The notes: a model not told the origin generated them from the letters alone. Positions 17,007-24,950 are shown, numbered from the stretch's first letter. The stretch: 64,000 nt of DNA from Gordonia neofelifaecis NRRL B-59395 (GCF_000192435.1 NZ_AEUD01000001.1:1-64000), one strand, 5' to 3'. Translations and numbers: made by a program.

Positions 17007-17194
17007 CCGGCCGCCGGGTCCGGGCCACCGTGGACCACCACGACAGGCTCGGCGGCCCTCGGGTCCAGTCGCGGGAGACCGGCCGCCACCGCCGCGGGGA
17101 TGTCCTGGCCAGCCAGGTGGCCGCCGATCTCGGGGTCCTCGGCCGCGCCGACCTCACGGCCGAGCTCATCGACACCGAGGAGGGCCGCCGGTGA
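17003..17194 (+). CDS. Small hypothetical protein of element 1
   Basis: A 63-residue basic protein starting at a GTG that overlaps the previous stop and ending in an overlap with the WhiB-like gene. The chain of overlaps is the main support. No domain is seen. Confidence 0.5.
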   Translation: MTGRRVRATVDHHDRLGGPRVQSRETGRHRRGDVLASQVAADLGVLGRADLTAELIDTEEGRR

Positions 17195-17523
17195 CCGCCG
17201 GGACTGGACACCGCGTGGACCGTGAGGGGCCGGTAGCGCTGGCCGCCGAGATTCTGCGCGGAACCGCGGATCTGCGCGGGGCCAAGTGCGTCGAGTACCG
17301 AGATGAGTTCGACCCCGACATCCGCGCCGCGGACATCGGTTACGACGACGAGTCCGACCGCTGGGCCATCGTCCAGATGGTCTGTCGGGCATGTCCAGCG
17401 CGTGGCGCGTGCTGGGAGTGGTCCTCCGAGCTCAGTCACCACGCCCGCCCGCGGGGTCCGCTGGCCGACGTGTTCATCAATCCGTTCTCGGCGGTCCGCC
17501 GCTGGGAGCGTCGGTCCGCTTAG
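17191..17523 (+). CDS. WhiB-like iron-sulfur protein
   Basis: The 110-residue protein has the WhiB cysteine set: an N-terminal Cys in GAKCVEY, then CRACPARGAC (C-x2-C-x5-C), and a basic C-terminus. These four Cys bind a [4Fe-4S] cluster in known WhiB proteins. The usual turn motif G[VI]WGG is replaced by WEWSS, so this is a divergent phage-type member. Phage WhiB proteins act as transcription modulators; here the target could be element or helper genes. The GTG overlaps the previous gene's stop. Confidence 0.75.
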   Translation: MTAGTGHRVDREGPVALAAEILRGTADLRGAKCVEYRDEFDPDIRAADIGYDDESDRWAIVQMVCRACPARGACWEWSSELSHHARPRGPLADVFINPFSAVRRWERRSA

Positions 17524-17692
17524 CGCGGAGCCCTCACGGGAGGGGAGGGGGCCGGAATCGCCAGCTCACGGCCCTCTTCCCAGGTCCGCCGGTTGCCTGG
17601 CGTACGAAAAACGCCGGACCTCGGTCCGTTTACGCTCCGCAAGCTGACGCCGACCGTCAACACCTACGAACAGATGACAAGGAGGCCCAACC

Positions 17693-17932
17693 GTGGCCGA
17701 ACATCGCAAGCAAGACCGACCGCTCTCCACCGCCGCCAGGACCATCCTGGCGCTGGTGGACGACGACACCGACCAGGCCGTCCGCGTGCTGGCCGAGGCG
17801 TCCACCTCCGGCGGTCTCGGCGGCCTCCGGGACGTGGCACTGGCCCTCGGGCAGTTCGCCGCCAACCGGACCAGCGCCGAGGACGCGCCCCGCTTGGTGG
17901 AGCTGGCCATGGACCAGGAGGCCACCCGATGA
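17693..17932 (+). CDS. Small helical protein of element 1
   Basis: A 79-residue, probably all-helical acidic protein with AAGGAGG before its GTG start. It overlaps the next gene (ATGA). No domain is recognised. A 169-base gap separates it from the WhiB-like gene. Confidence 0.6.
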   Translation: MAEHRKQDRPLSTAARTILALVDDDTDQAVRVLAEASTSGGLGGLRDVALALGQFAANRTSAEDAPRLVELAMDQEATR

Positions 17933-18186
17933 CCGCCGCCGACATGATCCCGGTCCGGCCGACCGGGGTGGTGGCCTCTCACATGGTCCACGGGGTGGGT
18001 CGGTGTGAGCACACCGAGTACACCGACGACGACGGCGCGCGCGTCATCGTCTCCGAGTTCCCCGAGCGCAACAACTACGCGCGGGTGACGTGGTGGACCC
18101 CGGACGGCCGCCGCCAGGAGGCCAAGGAGCGGGGGTCTCACCGCTGGCTCCTGGCGGTCGCCGGGTTCGCGCTCCAGGGCTCATGA
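17929..18186 (+). CDS. Small hypothetical protein of element 1
   Basis: An 85-residue protein, partly beta-rich (TRP and aromatic positions in YARVTWWTPDGRR), coupled to the upstream gene. Function unknown. The 173 bases after it hold no gene but include a TTGACT (near 18319) that may belong to a promoter for the capsid gene. Confidence 0.55.
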   Translation: MTAADMIPVRPTGVVASHMVHGVGRCEHTEYTDDDGARVIVSEFPERNNYARVTWWTPDGRRQEAKERGSHRWLLAVAGFALQGS

Positions 18187-18359
18187 CCCGGTAGTATCGG
18201 CGTCGGAGCACGTCGCCAGCACGGCCGCCAGCCACGTCCAGAGGACCGGCCCGCGTAGTCCAGGCCCGCGAACGTATCCGACGCCGAAACTCCCAGCGGG
18301 AGAACAACTCCCGGCGTTGTTGACTACTCCATTTCTCATCCCTCAAGGAGGGTTATCCC

Positions 18360-20258
18360 GTGCATACCAAGCACAAGACCGTCACGATGACGGGTATCAA
18401 GACCGCGGGCCTGGACGCCGGTGAGTTCATCGGCTGGGCCTCCACGTTCGGCAACACCGATAGCCAAGGAGACCGCGTCATGCCTGGCGCGTTCGCCAAG
18501 TCCATCGACGCCATGGCCTCCGGCCAGGTGACACCGATCCTCTGGGAGCACCAGCGCAAAGACCCCAAGGCGTTCGTCGGGGAGATCAAGTCCGCCCGTG
18601 AGACCGCCGAGGGCCTGGAGATCCACGCCAAGCTGGACCTGGACTCTCCCGAAGGCCAGGCCGCCTACCGCCAGGTCAAGGCCCGCCGCGTCGGCGCTCT
18701 GTCCATCGGGTACGGCGTCCGGGACGCGGTGAAGGCCGCGGACGGCGTCCAGGAGCTCACCGACCTGGATCTCATGGAGGTCAGTCTGGTGGTCCGGCCG
18801 GCCAACGACCGCGCGGTCATCACCGCGTCCAAGTCCGAGCGGCCCGAGCTGCTCATCAAGGCCCGCGCCGCGCTGGCCAAGGAGGCGTCGGGAGACCCCG
18901 CCGCCGACGACACCGAGGACCCGGCCGACGACGACACCGCGGAGCAGACCGTGGGTGAGCGTCTCCTGGCCCGTCTCAAGGACGCCATGGACGCGGCCCA
19001 GGAGCTCATCGACGCGGCCGAGGACGAGGGCCGCGACCTCACCGAGGCAGAGGGCCAGGAGGTCGCCAAGGCACTCCGGCGCGTCCGCGTCACTCGGCGG
19101 GAGCTCCAGAGCTACGCGGACGCCACCCCGGACCAGCGGCGTGGACTCCAGCACCAGGCCGACGTGGTCACCAAGGCAATGAGCTCGGAGGAGTTTGAGG
19201 CCCGCTACCCGGACGCCAGCAAGTTCGAGAAGTTCGACGCCACCGAGTACGGCGTGAAGACCAAGACCAAGCACCAGGCCAAGGAGGCCATCACCGTGGA
19301 CACCACTGACAAGTTCCTCACCCTCGGATCGGGCCGCAAGGCCGCCGCCGCGACCATCGCCGCCAAGATGACCGGCGGAGGCACGTTCCACGACCGTGTC
19401 CACGGTCTCGGGGACACCGGAGCCAAGGCACTGGTGAGCTCGGGCCAGGTCACCACGGACATCCCGGTGGCTCCCACCGTGATCCCGACCGGCCGCCCCG
19501 CGGTGTCTCTGCTGGACGTTATCCCGACCCAGCGACGGACCGGACCCCAGTACCGCTACATCCGCCAGAACGCGCGCGACCTCAACGCCGCCGCGGTCGC
19601 TCCCGGTGCCACCAAGCCCACCAGCACGATGGGTACCGAGACCATCGACGGCCAGGTAAGCGTCATCGCTCACCTCTCGGAGCCGGTGGACAAGTTCGTG
19701 CTCTCCGACGCTCCCCAGCTCACCCGGTTCCTCCAGGAGGAACTTGTCTACGGCCTGGACGTGGCCATCCAGGCCCAGCTCCTCACCGGCGACGGCACCG
19801 GAGCCAATCAGACCGGAATCCTGGAGACCAGCGGTGTCCAGATTCAGGCGTTCGACACCTCGGCCATCGTCTCCATCCGTAAGGCACTGACCAAGGCAGA
19901 GGCCGCCGGGTACGCGCCGAGCGTGGCCGTCCTCCGCCCGGAGGACTGGGAGGCCATCGAACTGACCGCCACCTCGGACGACGCGGTGGCGTTCCGCGGG
20001 GTCCCCATCGACCTCTTGGAGCGCAAGCTCTGGGGTCTGCGCGTGGTCCTGTCCACCGAGCTCCCGGCTAAGACCGCCATCGTCCTGGACCCGAGCTCGG
20101 TCTCGGTGGACACCCTCGGCGGCCTGGACATCGAGTGGAGCACCGAGTCCGGTGACCTGTTCAGCAAGAACCAGGTTCAGGCCCGCGTGGAGACCCGGAT
20201 CGGCGTGAGCGTCTACGCGCCCGCGTCCATCTACAAGGTGACCACCGCCGCGGCGTGA
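18360..20258 (+). CDS. Fused prohead protease and HK97-type major capsid protein
   Basis: The 632-residue protein joins two virion functions. Residues 1-160 are a U35/S78-type prohead protease with catalytic His64 (LWEHQR) and Ser115 (ALSIGYGV). A charged helical linker (about 165-285) resembles the delta/scaffold region removed on maturation. The rest is an HK97-fold capsid protein with the loop GDGTGANQTGIL and the C-terminal P-domain. GTG start with AAGGAGGG 7 bases upstream. In phiRv1/phiRv2 the protease and capsid are separate genes; fusion occurs in other phages. No portal or terminase lies beside it. Confidence 0.9.
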   Translation: MHTKHKTVTMTGIKTAGLDAGEFIGWASTFGNTDSQGDRVMPGAFAKSIDAMASGQVTPILWEHQRKDPKAFVGEIKSARETAEGLEIHAKLDLDSPEGQAAYRQVKARRVGALSIGYGVRDAVKAADGVQELTDLDLMEVSLVVRPANDRAVITASKSERPELLIKARAALAKEASGDPAADDTEDPADDDTAEQTVGERLLARLKDAMDAAQELIDAAEDEGRDLTEAEGQEVAKALRRVRVTRRELQSYADATPDQRRGLQHQADVVTKAMSSEEFEARYPDASKFEKFDATEYGVKTKTKHQAKEAITVDTTDKFLTLGSGRKAAAATIAAKMTGGGTFHDRVHGLGDTGAKALVSSGQVTTDIPVAPTVIPTGRPAVSLLDVIPTQRRTGPQYRYIRQNARDLNAAAVAPGATKPTSTMGTETIDGQVSVIAHLSEPVDKFVLSDAPQLTRFLQEELVYGLDVAIQAQLLTGDGTGANQTGILETSGVQIQAFDTSAIVSIRKALTKAEAAGYAPSVAVLRPEDWEAIELTATSDDAVAFRGVPIDLLERKLWGLRVVLSTELPAKTAIVLDPSSVSVDTLGGLDIEWSTESGDLFSKNQVQARVETRIGVSVYAPASIYKVTTAAA

Positions 20259-20271
20259 TCTGACCACCGCA

Positions 20272-20320
20272 CGATGACGACGGCCCCGGATCTCGATGAG
20301 GTCCGGGGCCGTCGTCATCG
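20272..20320 (+). terminator. Strong terminator after the capsid gene
   Basis: Perfect 19-base arms (20272-20290 and 20302-20320) with an 11-base loop, 14 bases after the stop codon. Confidence 0.85.
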
Positions 20321-20341
20321 TCGGGCCGAGCCAGCGACCCC

Positions 20342-20466
20342 GCCAGTGTCCCTAGAGTGTCCCAAGACCCGCACGAACGGCCCGATACAGGCTAGACGTA
20401 TCGACCACAGAAACAGGCTCCTACCTGGACATATGACGACAGGACGATACGGGCCGATACAGGGCT
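20342..20466. promoter_or_regulatory. Probable arm-type integrase sites, right end of element 1
   Basis: GCCAGTGTCCC (20342-20352) and AGTGTCCCAAGA (20356-20367) match sites at the left end. Further right, GATACAGGCTAG-like units repeat (near 20384 and 20455, with GATACGGG between), giving a second family of short direct repeats that could bind integrase or excisionase. Confidence 0.55.
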
Positions 20467-20469
20467 AGG

Positions 20470-20516
20470 CACACTGGCAGTGTGGGGGTCAGGGGTTCGA
20501 GTCCCCTTAGCTCCAC
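20470..20516 (+). repeat. att core copy 2 (element 1/element 2 junction)
   Basis: Exact 47-base copy of the tRNA-Ala 3' part. Only the stretch from the anticodon stem on is present, so it is not a functional tRNA. It ends element 1 and opens element 2. Confidence 0.93.
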
Positions 20517-20596
20517 TTCGAGAAACCTCATCTGACATGGTCAGATGGGGTTTCTTCGTCTCTATGATCGACCGCCGGCACGGCACGATGTCCATG
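20473..20596. repeat. 124-bp direct repeat, left copy
   Basis: Identical to 32875-32998: the last 44 bases of the att core plus 80 bases with the tRNA terminator hairpin. Similarity continues with scattered mismatches for about 35 bases beyond. Confidence 0.95.
20522..20554 (+). terminator. tRNA-type terminator, left copy
   Basis: A 15-base stem (20522-20536 with 20540-20554, one G-U pair) and a 3-base loop, followed by T-rich sequence. The same hairpin stands at 32924-32956 and is probably the original terminator of tRNA-Ala. Confidence 0.7.
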
Positions 20597-20608
20597 TGGC
20601 GTCCATGT
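20590..20608. promoter_or_regulatory. Probable arm-type site, left end of element 2
   Basis: GTCCATGTGGCGTCCATGT differs by one base from the sequence at 32739-32757 near the right end of element 2. It contains a tandem GTCCATG unit. Confidence 0.5.
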
Positions 20609-20739
20609 CCGATTTCAAATCGGGTGTTCGCCGTGCCTGGACTCGAAGTGATTACAACCTCGTCCATTCCTCAGCGGTATCGCGTCACCGGACCCCTAGC
20701 GTGGGCTACGCGAAACCGACTCGGAGGGAATCCCGCGCA

Positions 20740-21342
20740 ATGCCGAAGACTCGTGCCCGCATCGTTGCCGCTACCGCCTTGTCCGCTGCCGCCGTCGTAG
20801 CGATCAGTGGCTGCTCGTCAGACTCGAATGACGCCTCGTCGACGCCTGCAGAAGGAAACTCCACGGCGACGTCCGCGGTGTCGCCGAACGGACAGAACAA
20901 GGACATCAAAGTTGGTGACACGTTCACGGTGTTCAACCCGTACGGCCAAGGCATTCTCGCGAACGTCACATACGAGGGTTCGGAGATCGATCCGCCGACC
21001 AACGGAGAGCCGGAGGGGCACGCGCTCGGCGTGCACGTGGTGGTCGACATGACGAACTCGGAGACTCCCAACCTCGTGTCGGACAGCTTCGAGATCAGCG
21101 AGGAACTGCCGGGCGGGATGACAGCCACCGAACCGGCCGATTCTAAGCTCGTTGGCTACGGCTTCACAGATGGGCGACCGAAGATCACCGAGGTCAAGCA
21201 GGGTCAGAAGCAGGACGGTTGGCTGCTGCTCGACGTCAAGGAACCGTCGGGGACGTTGTTGTGGCCGCTGAACCCGGGAACCGCGCGGCTGCCGTACCCG
21301 GCCGGGCATGCGAGTTCGGCGTCACCGGCAGCGACGAGCTAA
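20740..21342 (+). CDS. Lipoprotein with a DUF4352-like domain
   Basis: A 200-residue protein with a lipoprotein signal peptide (lipobox ISGC, Cys about residue 26) followed by a Ser/Thr-rich linker and a beta-sandwich-like domain with VKVGDTFTV-type strands, resembling DUF4352 (immunoglobulin-like) proteins. Start: ATG 20740; a GGAGGG lies upstream at a somewhat long distance. It is the first gene inside element 2 and may be cargo acting at the cell surface. It precedes the nuclease-like gene by 116 bases. Confidence 0.7.
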   Translation: MPKTRARIVAATALSAAAVVAISGCSSDSNDASSTPAEGNSTATSAVSPNGQNKDIKVGDTFTVFNPYGQGILANVTYEGSEIDPPTNGEPEGHALGVHVVVDMTNSETPNLVSDSFEISEELPGGMTATEPADSKLVGYGFTDGRPKITEVKQGQKQDGWLLLDVKEPSGTLLWPLNPGTARLPYPAGHASSASPAATS

Positions 21343-21458
21343 GCGCTCGCGTGCCGGGGCACGGAGCGTCATCCGCCGATGCTGTGGCCCGATCGTCCAT
21401 CCGGGATACTGTGCCGACAATTCCGGCAACGGTTAGATTGTGCCGCTACTGTCGCGGT

Positions 21459-22463
21459 ATGGAGATCCGAAGCGAGGAACAACTAAACCCGGTCGCCGAC
21501 GAGGTATCCGCGATCACAGCGGTAGTCCGACCCATCCTGACGGGCGTGCTGTACGCCCTCAAAGCAGACGTGGTGGCCGAGGTTGGCGGGCGAGAGAACG
21601 TGAAGCTGAAGATCCTGCCACGTTTGCATCGAAAGGGCGACGGCGATACGGGGATCTGTTTCGAGTACGCAGTGCATGAGGCCATTACAAGTCGGCACGC
21701 TGATGTTTCTGAGCGAGTGGAGGACGCCCTCAGGATCTGCAAGGTCCAAGGAAGTTCGAACTCGATCTTGTTCGGTGCGGAGAAACAAGGGTCGCAGCAG
21801 TTGATCGACACGGCCGGCGAGCTACTGACTGACGATTCGTCACTTCTGTCCGGGTCTCGCGGGCGGCCGGTCAAGCTCAAGCGGCATCTGACGTCAGCAG
21901 CGGCGGCCTTCCGTCGCCAAGGTGCGCCAAGCGGACTGCCGCAAAGCGTCAGTGGCCTGTGGCGCGCTGACCTGTTTCTTGGATCAGCAGAGTCGGACCG
22001 GTGGGTCGGTACGACGGTGAAAATCAACCCAACGAAACTGGCGGGTGCCAAGGGCCTGCGCGTAGGAATTGTTCCCGCTGAGCAAGGAAAATCGGACAAG
22101 GTACGGCTCGATGACAAACACAACTTGGTTGTGTGTCCGATTCCCTATGACGGTAGTTTTGTCGAGGCTTTCTACAAGGGCTGGGAGGTTGTGACTGCGT
22201 TCTTGGATGCAGACGCCAAACTGCCTCGCGAAGTAGCCTTGCCTCGACCCGCTGCGCGCACAGTGGCCCGGTACTTGGCGGATCGTAGGGAGTTCACCGT
22301 GGTGGACGTTATCGATGCATTGGCGTCGCTCGCACAGCCAGAACTTCTGCGGACTCAGACGGAAGGTGCAGACATCGTATTAAGCGGCGGCAAGTCGAAT
22401 GTTGTCGCGACGAGCGCGGTCGTTGCGCCAAGACCCACTATGGCAACTCTCGACCGGCGTTGA
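21459..22463 (+). CDS. Putative PD-(D/E)XK-type nuclease, candidate defence cargo
   Basis: I do not recognise a named family for this 334-residue protein. A possible nuclease core is visible: acidic helix ICFEYAVHEAI (Glu69, Glu74), then Asp171 in LWRADLFLG and WVGTTVKIN with Lys188, the spacing of a D...(x)xK catalytic hairpin in restriction-like folds, but with Thr where Glu/Asp/Gln is usual. Codon third positions are less GC-rich than in the flanking host genes, suggesting recent transfer. The ATG has no clear ribosome site; a TACTGT box 7 bases upstream suggests a leaderless transcript. It lies between att and integrase, a usual cargo position in satellites. Confidence 0.5.
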   Translation: MEIRSEEQLNPVADEVSAITAVVRPILTGVLYALKADVVAEVGGRENVKLKILPRLHRKGDGDTGICFEYAVHEAITSRHADVSERVEDALRICKVQGSSNSILFGAEKQGSQQLIDTAGELLTDDSSLLSGSRGRPVKLKRHLTSAAAAFRRQGAPSGLPQSVSGLWRADLFLGSAESDRWVGTTVKINPTKLAGAKGLRVGIVPAEQGKSDKVRLDDKHNLVVCPIPYDGSFVEAFYKGWEVVTAFLDADAKLPREVALPRPAARTVARYLADRREFTVVDVIDALASLAQPELLRTQTEGADIVLSGGKSNVVATSAVVAPRPTMATLDRR

Positions 22464-22543
22464 ATCAGTGTGCCGAACGCGTGTCGCGCTCGGGTCTGAC
22501 TGCGGGCCCTGGCCGACATGGTCTAGATCCGAGGACCGGCTGC

Positions 22544-23095
22544 TCAGACTTGTTCGCCGCCGAACTGTGCCGAGTACGCGTTGAGGGTGTTGATGTAGTC
22601 GGCCAGTTTCGGCGTGATCTGTTCGATGAGCGCCGGTGCTTCGGCAGAGGTGTGGCCGCAGCATTCGCTCTCGGCCGCGTCGAGGTCGTTGAACAGCGGC
22701 GCGACCTCGTTGGTGGCAGTCTCCAGGTCTTGCAGCGCGAGCGGGCTGTAGCAGCCCCATGAACCGTTCTGCGCCATCGTCAGCCCGACAGTGATCTCGC
22801 TGTACAACGTCGAGGACGCGTCTTGGATGGCTTGGTTGTCGTCGGCGGTGACCGCGGTCCGGTAGGTGGCTATGTCGCGGCTGAGCGGTTCGGCCTGGGT
22901 GCTGAACTGGTCTTGATAGAACGACGGTTCCGCCGTGTTGGTTCCGCCCTCAGAGCACGGTCGGCCGGTGGTCGGCGGCGAGACGGCTTCCGTCGTCGAC
23001 GGCCCTGATGCGTTGTCGGCCGCGGGGGAACCGCATCCGGCGAGGGCTGCCGCGGCAGCGAGTGAGACTGCGAGGATGAGGAGCCGCTGGCGCAT
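22544..23095 (-). CDS. Lipoprotein of unknown function
   Basis: A 183-residue exported lipoprotein: signal peptide with lipobox LAGC (Cys about 21), Ser/Thr/Pro-rich linker, then a helical domain with several Cys (RPCSEGG, SWGCYS, ESECCGH) that may form disulfides. Start: ATG 23095. It is convergent with the nuclease-like gene. No family is recognised. A surface lipoprotein in a satellite could exclude superinfecting phages, as some prophage lipoproteins do; this is speculation from location. Confidence 0.65.
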   Translation of the reverse strand: MRQRLLILAVSLAAAAALAGCGSPAADNASGPSTTEAVSPPTTGRPCSEGGTNTAEPSFYQDQFSTQAEPLSRDIATYRTAVTADDNQAIQDASSTLYSEITVGLTMAQNGSWGCYSPLALQDLETATNEVAPLFNDLDAAESECCGHTSAEAPALIEQITPKLADYINTLNAYSAQFGGEQV

Positions 23096-23174
23096 GGTCG
23101 GAATGTAGTCCTCGGACCTTGACTGCGGACTCAAATCCTGGCGATCTCCGCATAGCCGTTACTTCCGCGGCAGG

Positions 23175-24338
23175 TCAACGGTCGTTGGCTGCCGTCCCGA
23201 ACACCAGTGCTGCGTCTTTCAGTCGGTCGTCGGTGACGCGTCCGTAGACGGCGGTCGTCATTCGTTCGGTGTGGCCGTGCCAGGACGCGATGACGTCGGC
23301 AGGCACGCCCGCGGCCCGCATTCGGGACACGTTGGAGTGCCGCAGGTTGCGGAGCAGGACCGGCGGCAGGCCCGCCATCGTTCGGCGTTTCCTGAACAGT
23401 TCGGTGTACTTGCGGACCGGCAGCGGGGTGCCGGTGATCTGCGACATGAGGAGGTCGGTGTCGGCGAGCGGGTTTCCGACGGCGAGGCGTTCGCTGGCGT
23501 GCCGGACGCGCATCTTTCTGAGGATCGTGAGCTCGCGTGGCGGGATCGGCAGGTCGCGAACCGACCGGGCCGTTTTGGGTTCGTCGATGATGTCGACGCC
23601 GTTGACGTCGACGCGGGCCTGCCGGATGCGGAGTTCGCCACGATCTAGGTCGACGTCGCACCAGCGGAGGCCGCCGACTTCTTCGCGGCGGAGTCCGAGG
23701 AGGGTGAGGGCGAAGCATCCGGCGAGCCGGTGATCGAGGACTGAGTCGAGGAACTGGTCCATCTGTTCGGGTGTCCACACGTCGCGGGCGTCGGAGGCGA
23801 CGACTTCGCGTTGTGCAGGTGCGTCGAGTTCGGCGGACGGGTCGAACGTGATCCACCGCATCCGCATGGCGTGCTTCAAGACTTGCTGGACGCTGCCGAT
23901 CGCTCGTCGTTTCGTTGACGCCGCGAGCGGTTGTCCGGCGAGGGTGGTGAGCGTCAACGACCAGTCGATCAGTGATGCCGGCGTCAGCCTCTGGACCGGG
24001 GTGTCGCCGAACGCGCGGCGCGCGTAGGCGAGGGATTCGCGGTCGGCGCGGACAGTGTTGGCTCGTATGTCGGGGTCGGCGTCGCGGATACTCAGCCAGT
24101 GGTCCGCGACCTCCGTGAATGTGCGGTCGGATCGTGCAGCCCACGTCCGGTTGTCCCACTGGCGGCGTTGCTCTTTCACCCAGGCGCGGGCGTCGGTTTT
24201 GGTGCCGAACGTCTTGGTCGGGCGGACGAGTCGCCCGGTCTTGGGGTCGACGCCCAAGGTGGGCCGTGCGCGCCACTTCCCGTTGGGGAGTTTCTGAATG
24301 GAGTCCTGCGTGTACGCGGCGCGGTTGTCGCGACTCAC
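23175..24338 (-). CDS. int: Tyrosine integrase of element 2
   Basis: The 387-residue recombinase has an N-terminal arm-binding domain, core-binding domain and catalytic residues Arg in LGLRREEVG, Lys in DEPKTARSV, Arg-His in LRNLRHSNVS, His in SWHGHTE and Tyr in AVYGRVTDD. As in the element 1 enzyme the first His of the HxxRH box is Arg. It is only distantly similar to integrase 1 although both elements use the same tRNA. GTG 24338 overlaps the stop of the upstream gene. It lies about 2.7 kb inside the att site, with cargo genes between. Confidence 0.92.
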   Translation of the reverse strand: MSRDNRAAYTQDSIQKLPNGKWRARPTLGVDPKTGRLVRPTKTFGTKTDARAWVKEQRRQWDNRTWAARSDRTFTEVADHWLSIRDADPDIRANTVRADRESLAYARRAFGDTPVQRLTPASLIDWSLTLTTLAGQPLAASTKRRAIGSVQQVLKHAMRMRWITFDPSAELDAPAQREVVASDARDVWTPEQMDQFLDSVLDHRLAGCFALTLLGLRREEVGGLRWCDVDLDRGELRIRQARVDVNGVDIIDEPKTARSVRDLPIPPRELTILRKMRVRHASERLAVGNPLADTDLLMSQITGTPLPVRKYTELFRKRRTMAGLPPVLLRNLRHSNVSRMRAAGVPADVIASWHGHTERMTTAVYGRVTDDRLKDAALVFGTAANDR

Positions 24339-24616
24339 CGCTGGTTCTCCGCGATGAAGTGCTGCGCTGCGGCGGTGACGTCCTGCATGTCGTCGAGGTG
24401 CGTGGCGCGGAGGATGCCGTCGCACGGCAGGCTGTACACGGCCTCCATTCGTGAGGTGATGGTGCCGTCGTCGCAGAGCGTGTCGACGCGGTCGACGTTG
24501 ACGGTGACGGTGCTGCCGACGATCCGCGCGAGCGTGGTCACGGCGCACGATTCGTTGTCGGTGAGATCGATCTGCTCGGGGCTGGGGGCGGGGCAGATGG
24601 TGATGGTGGCGGTCAT
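24335..24616 (-). CDS. Small hypothetical protein of element 2
   Basis: A 93-residue protein with a beta-rich middle (STVTVNVDRVDTL) and helical end. It overlaps both the integrase start and the stop of its upstream neighbour, so it is in one operon with them. Function unknown. Confidence 0.55.
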   Translation of the reverse strand: MTATITICPAPSPEQIDLTDNESCAVTTLARIVGSTVTVNVDRVDTLCDDGTITSRMEAVYSLPCDGILRATHLDDMQDVTAAAQHFIAENQR

Positions 24617-24864
24617 CGGTTCTGTCCCTTCCCGACGGTGTGGATGTCGGCGACGGTCGCGCCTGCGGCGGTCACGAGTTGGGCTGCGAGGCAGACCGCG
24701 GTCGTCGGCGTGAGGTCGAGGACGTCGGCGAGCCCGGACCGGACGGTGACGATCGGCTCGAAGCCGGGCAGGACGTCGTCTTGGCGGATCACCGTCAGTG
24801 GGGACCCTGCGCGGGTCACGGTGTCGCACCTGTGGTGGCGGTGGGAGGGGGCGGGTACGGTCAC
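24613..24864 (-). CDS. Small hypothetical protein of element 2
   Basis: An 83-residue protein in the same overlapping series. I prefer GTG 24864, which has AAGGA seven bases upstream; an ATG at 24885 is possible but has no such site. No domain recognised. Confidence 0.5.
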   Translation of the reverse strand: MTVPAPSHRHHRCDTVTRAGSPLTVIRQDDVLPGFEPIVTVRSGLADVLDLTPTTAVCLAAQLVTAAGATVADIHTVGKGQNR

Positions 24865-24950
24865 GGTGGATTCCTTCTCGTTCATGGGTTGTGGGTCTGC
24901 TGCCCTCGGTGTCGTTCTTGGCGGGATGCGCCGAGGGCGTTTTGCTGTCG

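Larger units (their letters stand above)
11161..20516. mobile_element. Element 1: phiRv1/phiRv2-like phage satellite or reduced prophage
   Basis: About 9.3 kb between identical 47-bp att cores. Contents in order: tyrosine integrase and an HTH protein (minus strand), divergent excisionase, Zn-ribbon protein, prim-pol, RecA-fold ATPase, a G-tract repeat region, small proteins, a WhiB-like protein and a fused prohead protease/HK97 capsid. No portal, terminase, tail, lysis or holin gene is visible. The phiRv elements of M. tuberculosis have a comparable size and set (integrase, excisionase, replication protein, protease, capsid). It probably needs a helper phage for spread; that is inference. Confidence 0.88.

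Noticed and set aside
18336-20318. A 660-codon minus-strand open frame
   Set aside because: It is the reverse of the protease-capsid gene; composition is Gly/Val/Asp/Arg-biased as expected of antisense shadow.
20470-20516. Extra tRNA-Ala genes at the second and third att sites
   Set aside because: Only the anticodon-stem-to-3'-end part is present; acceptor 5' strand and D-arm are missing.
11161-20516. Element 1 as a complete inducible prophage
   Set aside because: No portal, terminase, tail or lysis genes can be found in 9.3 kb, so it cannot form phages alone.
20480-20800. Open frame starting in the att repeat (also seen at 32882)
   Set aside because: The shared N-terminal residues come only from the 124-bp repeat; the frames diverge afterwards and lack ribosome sites.
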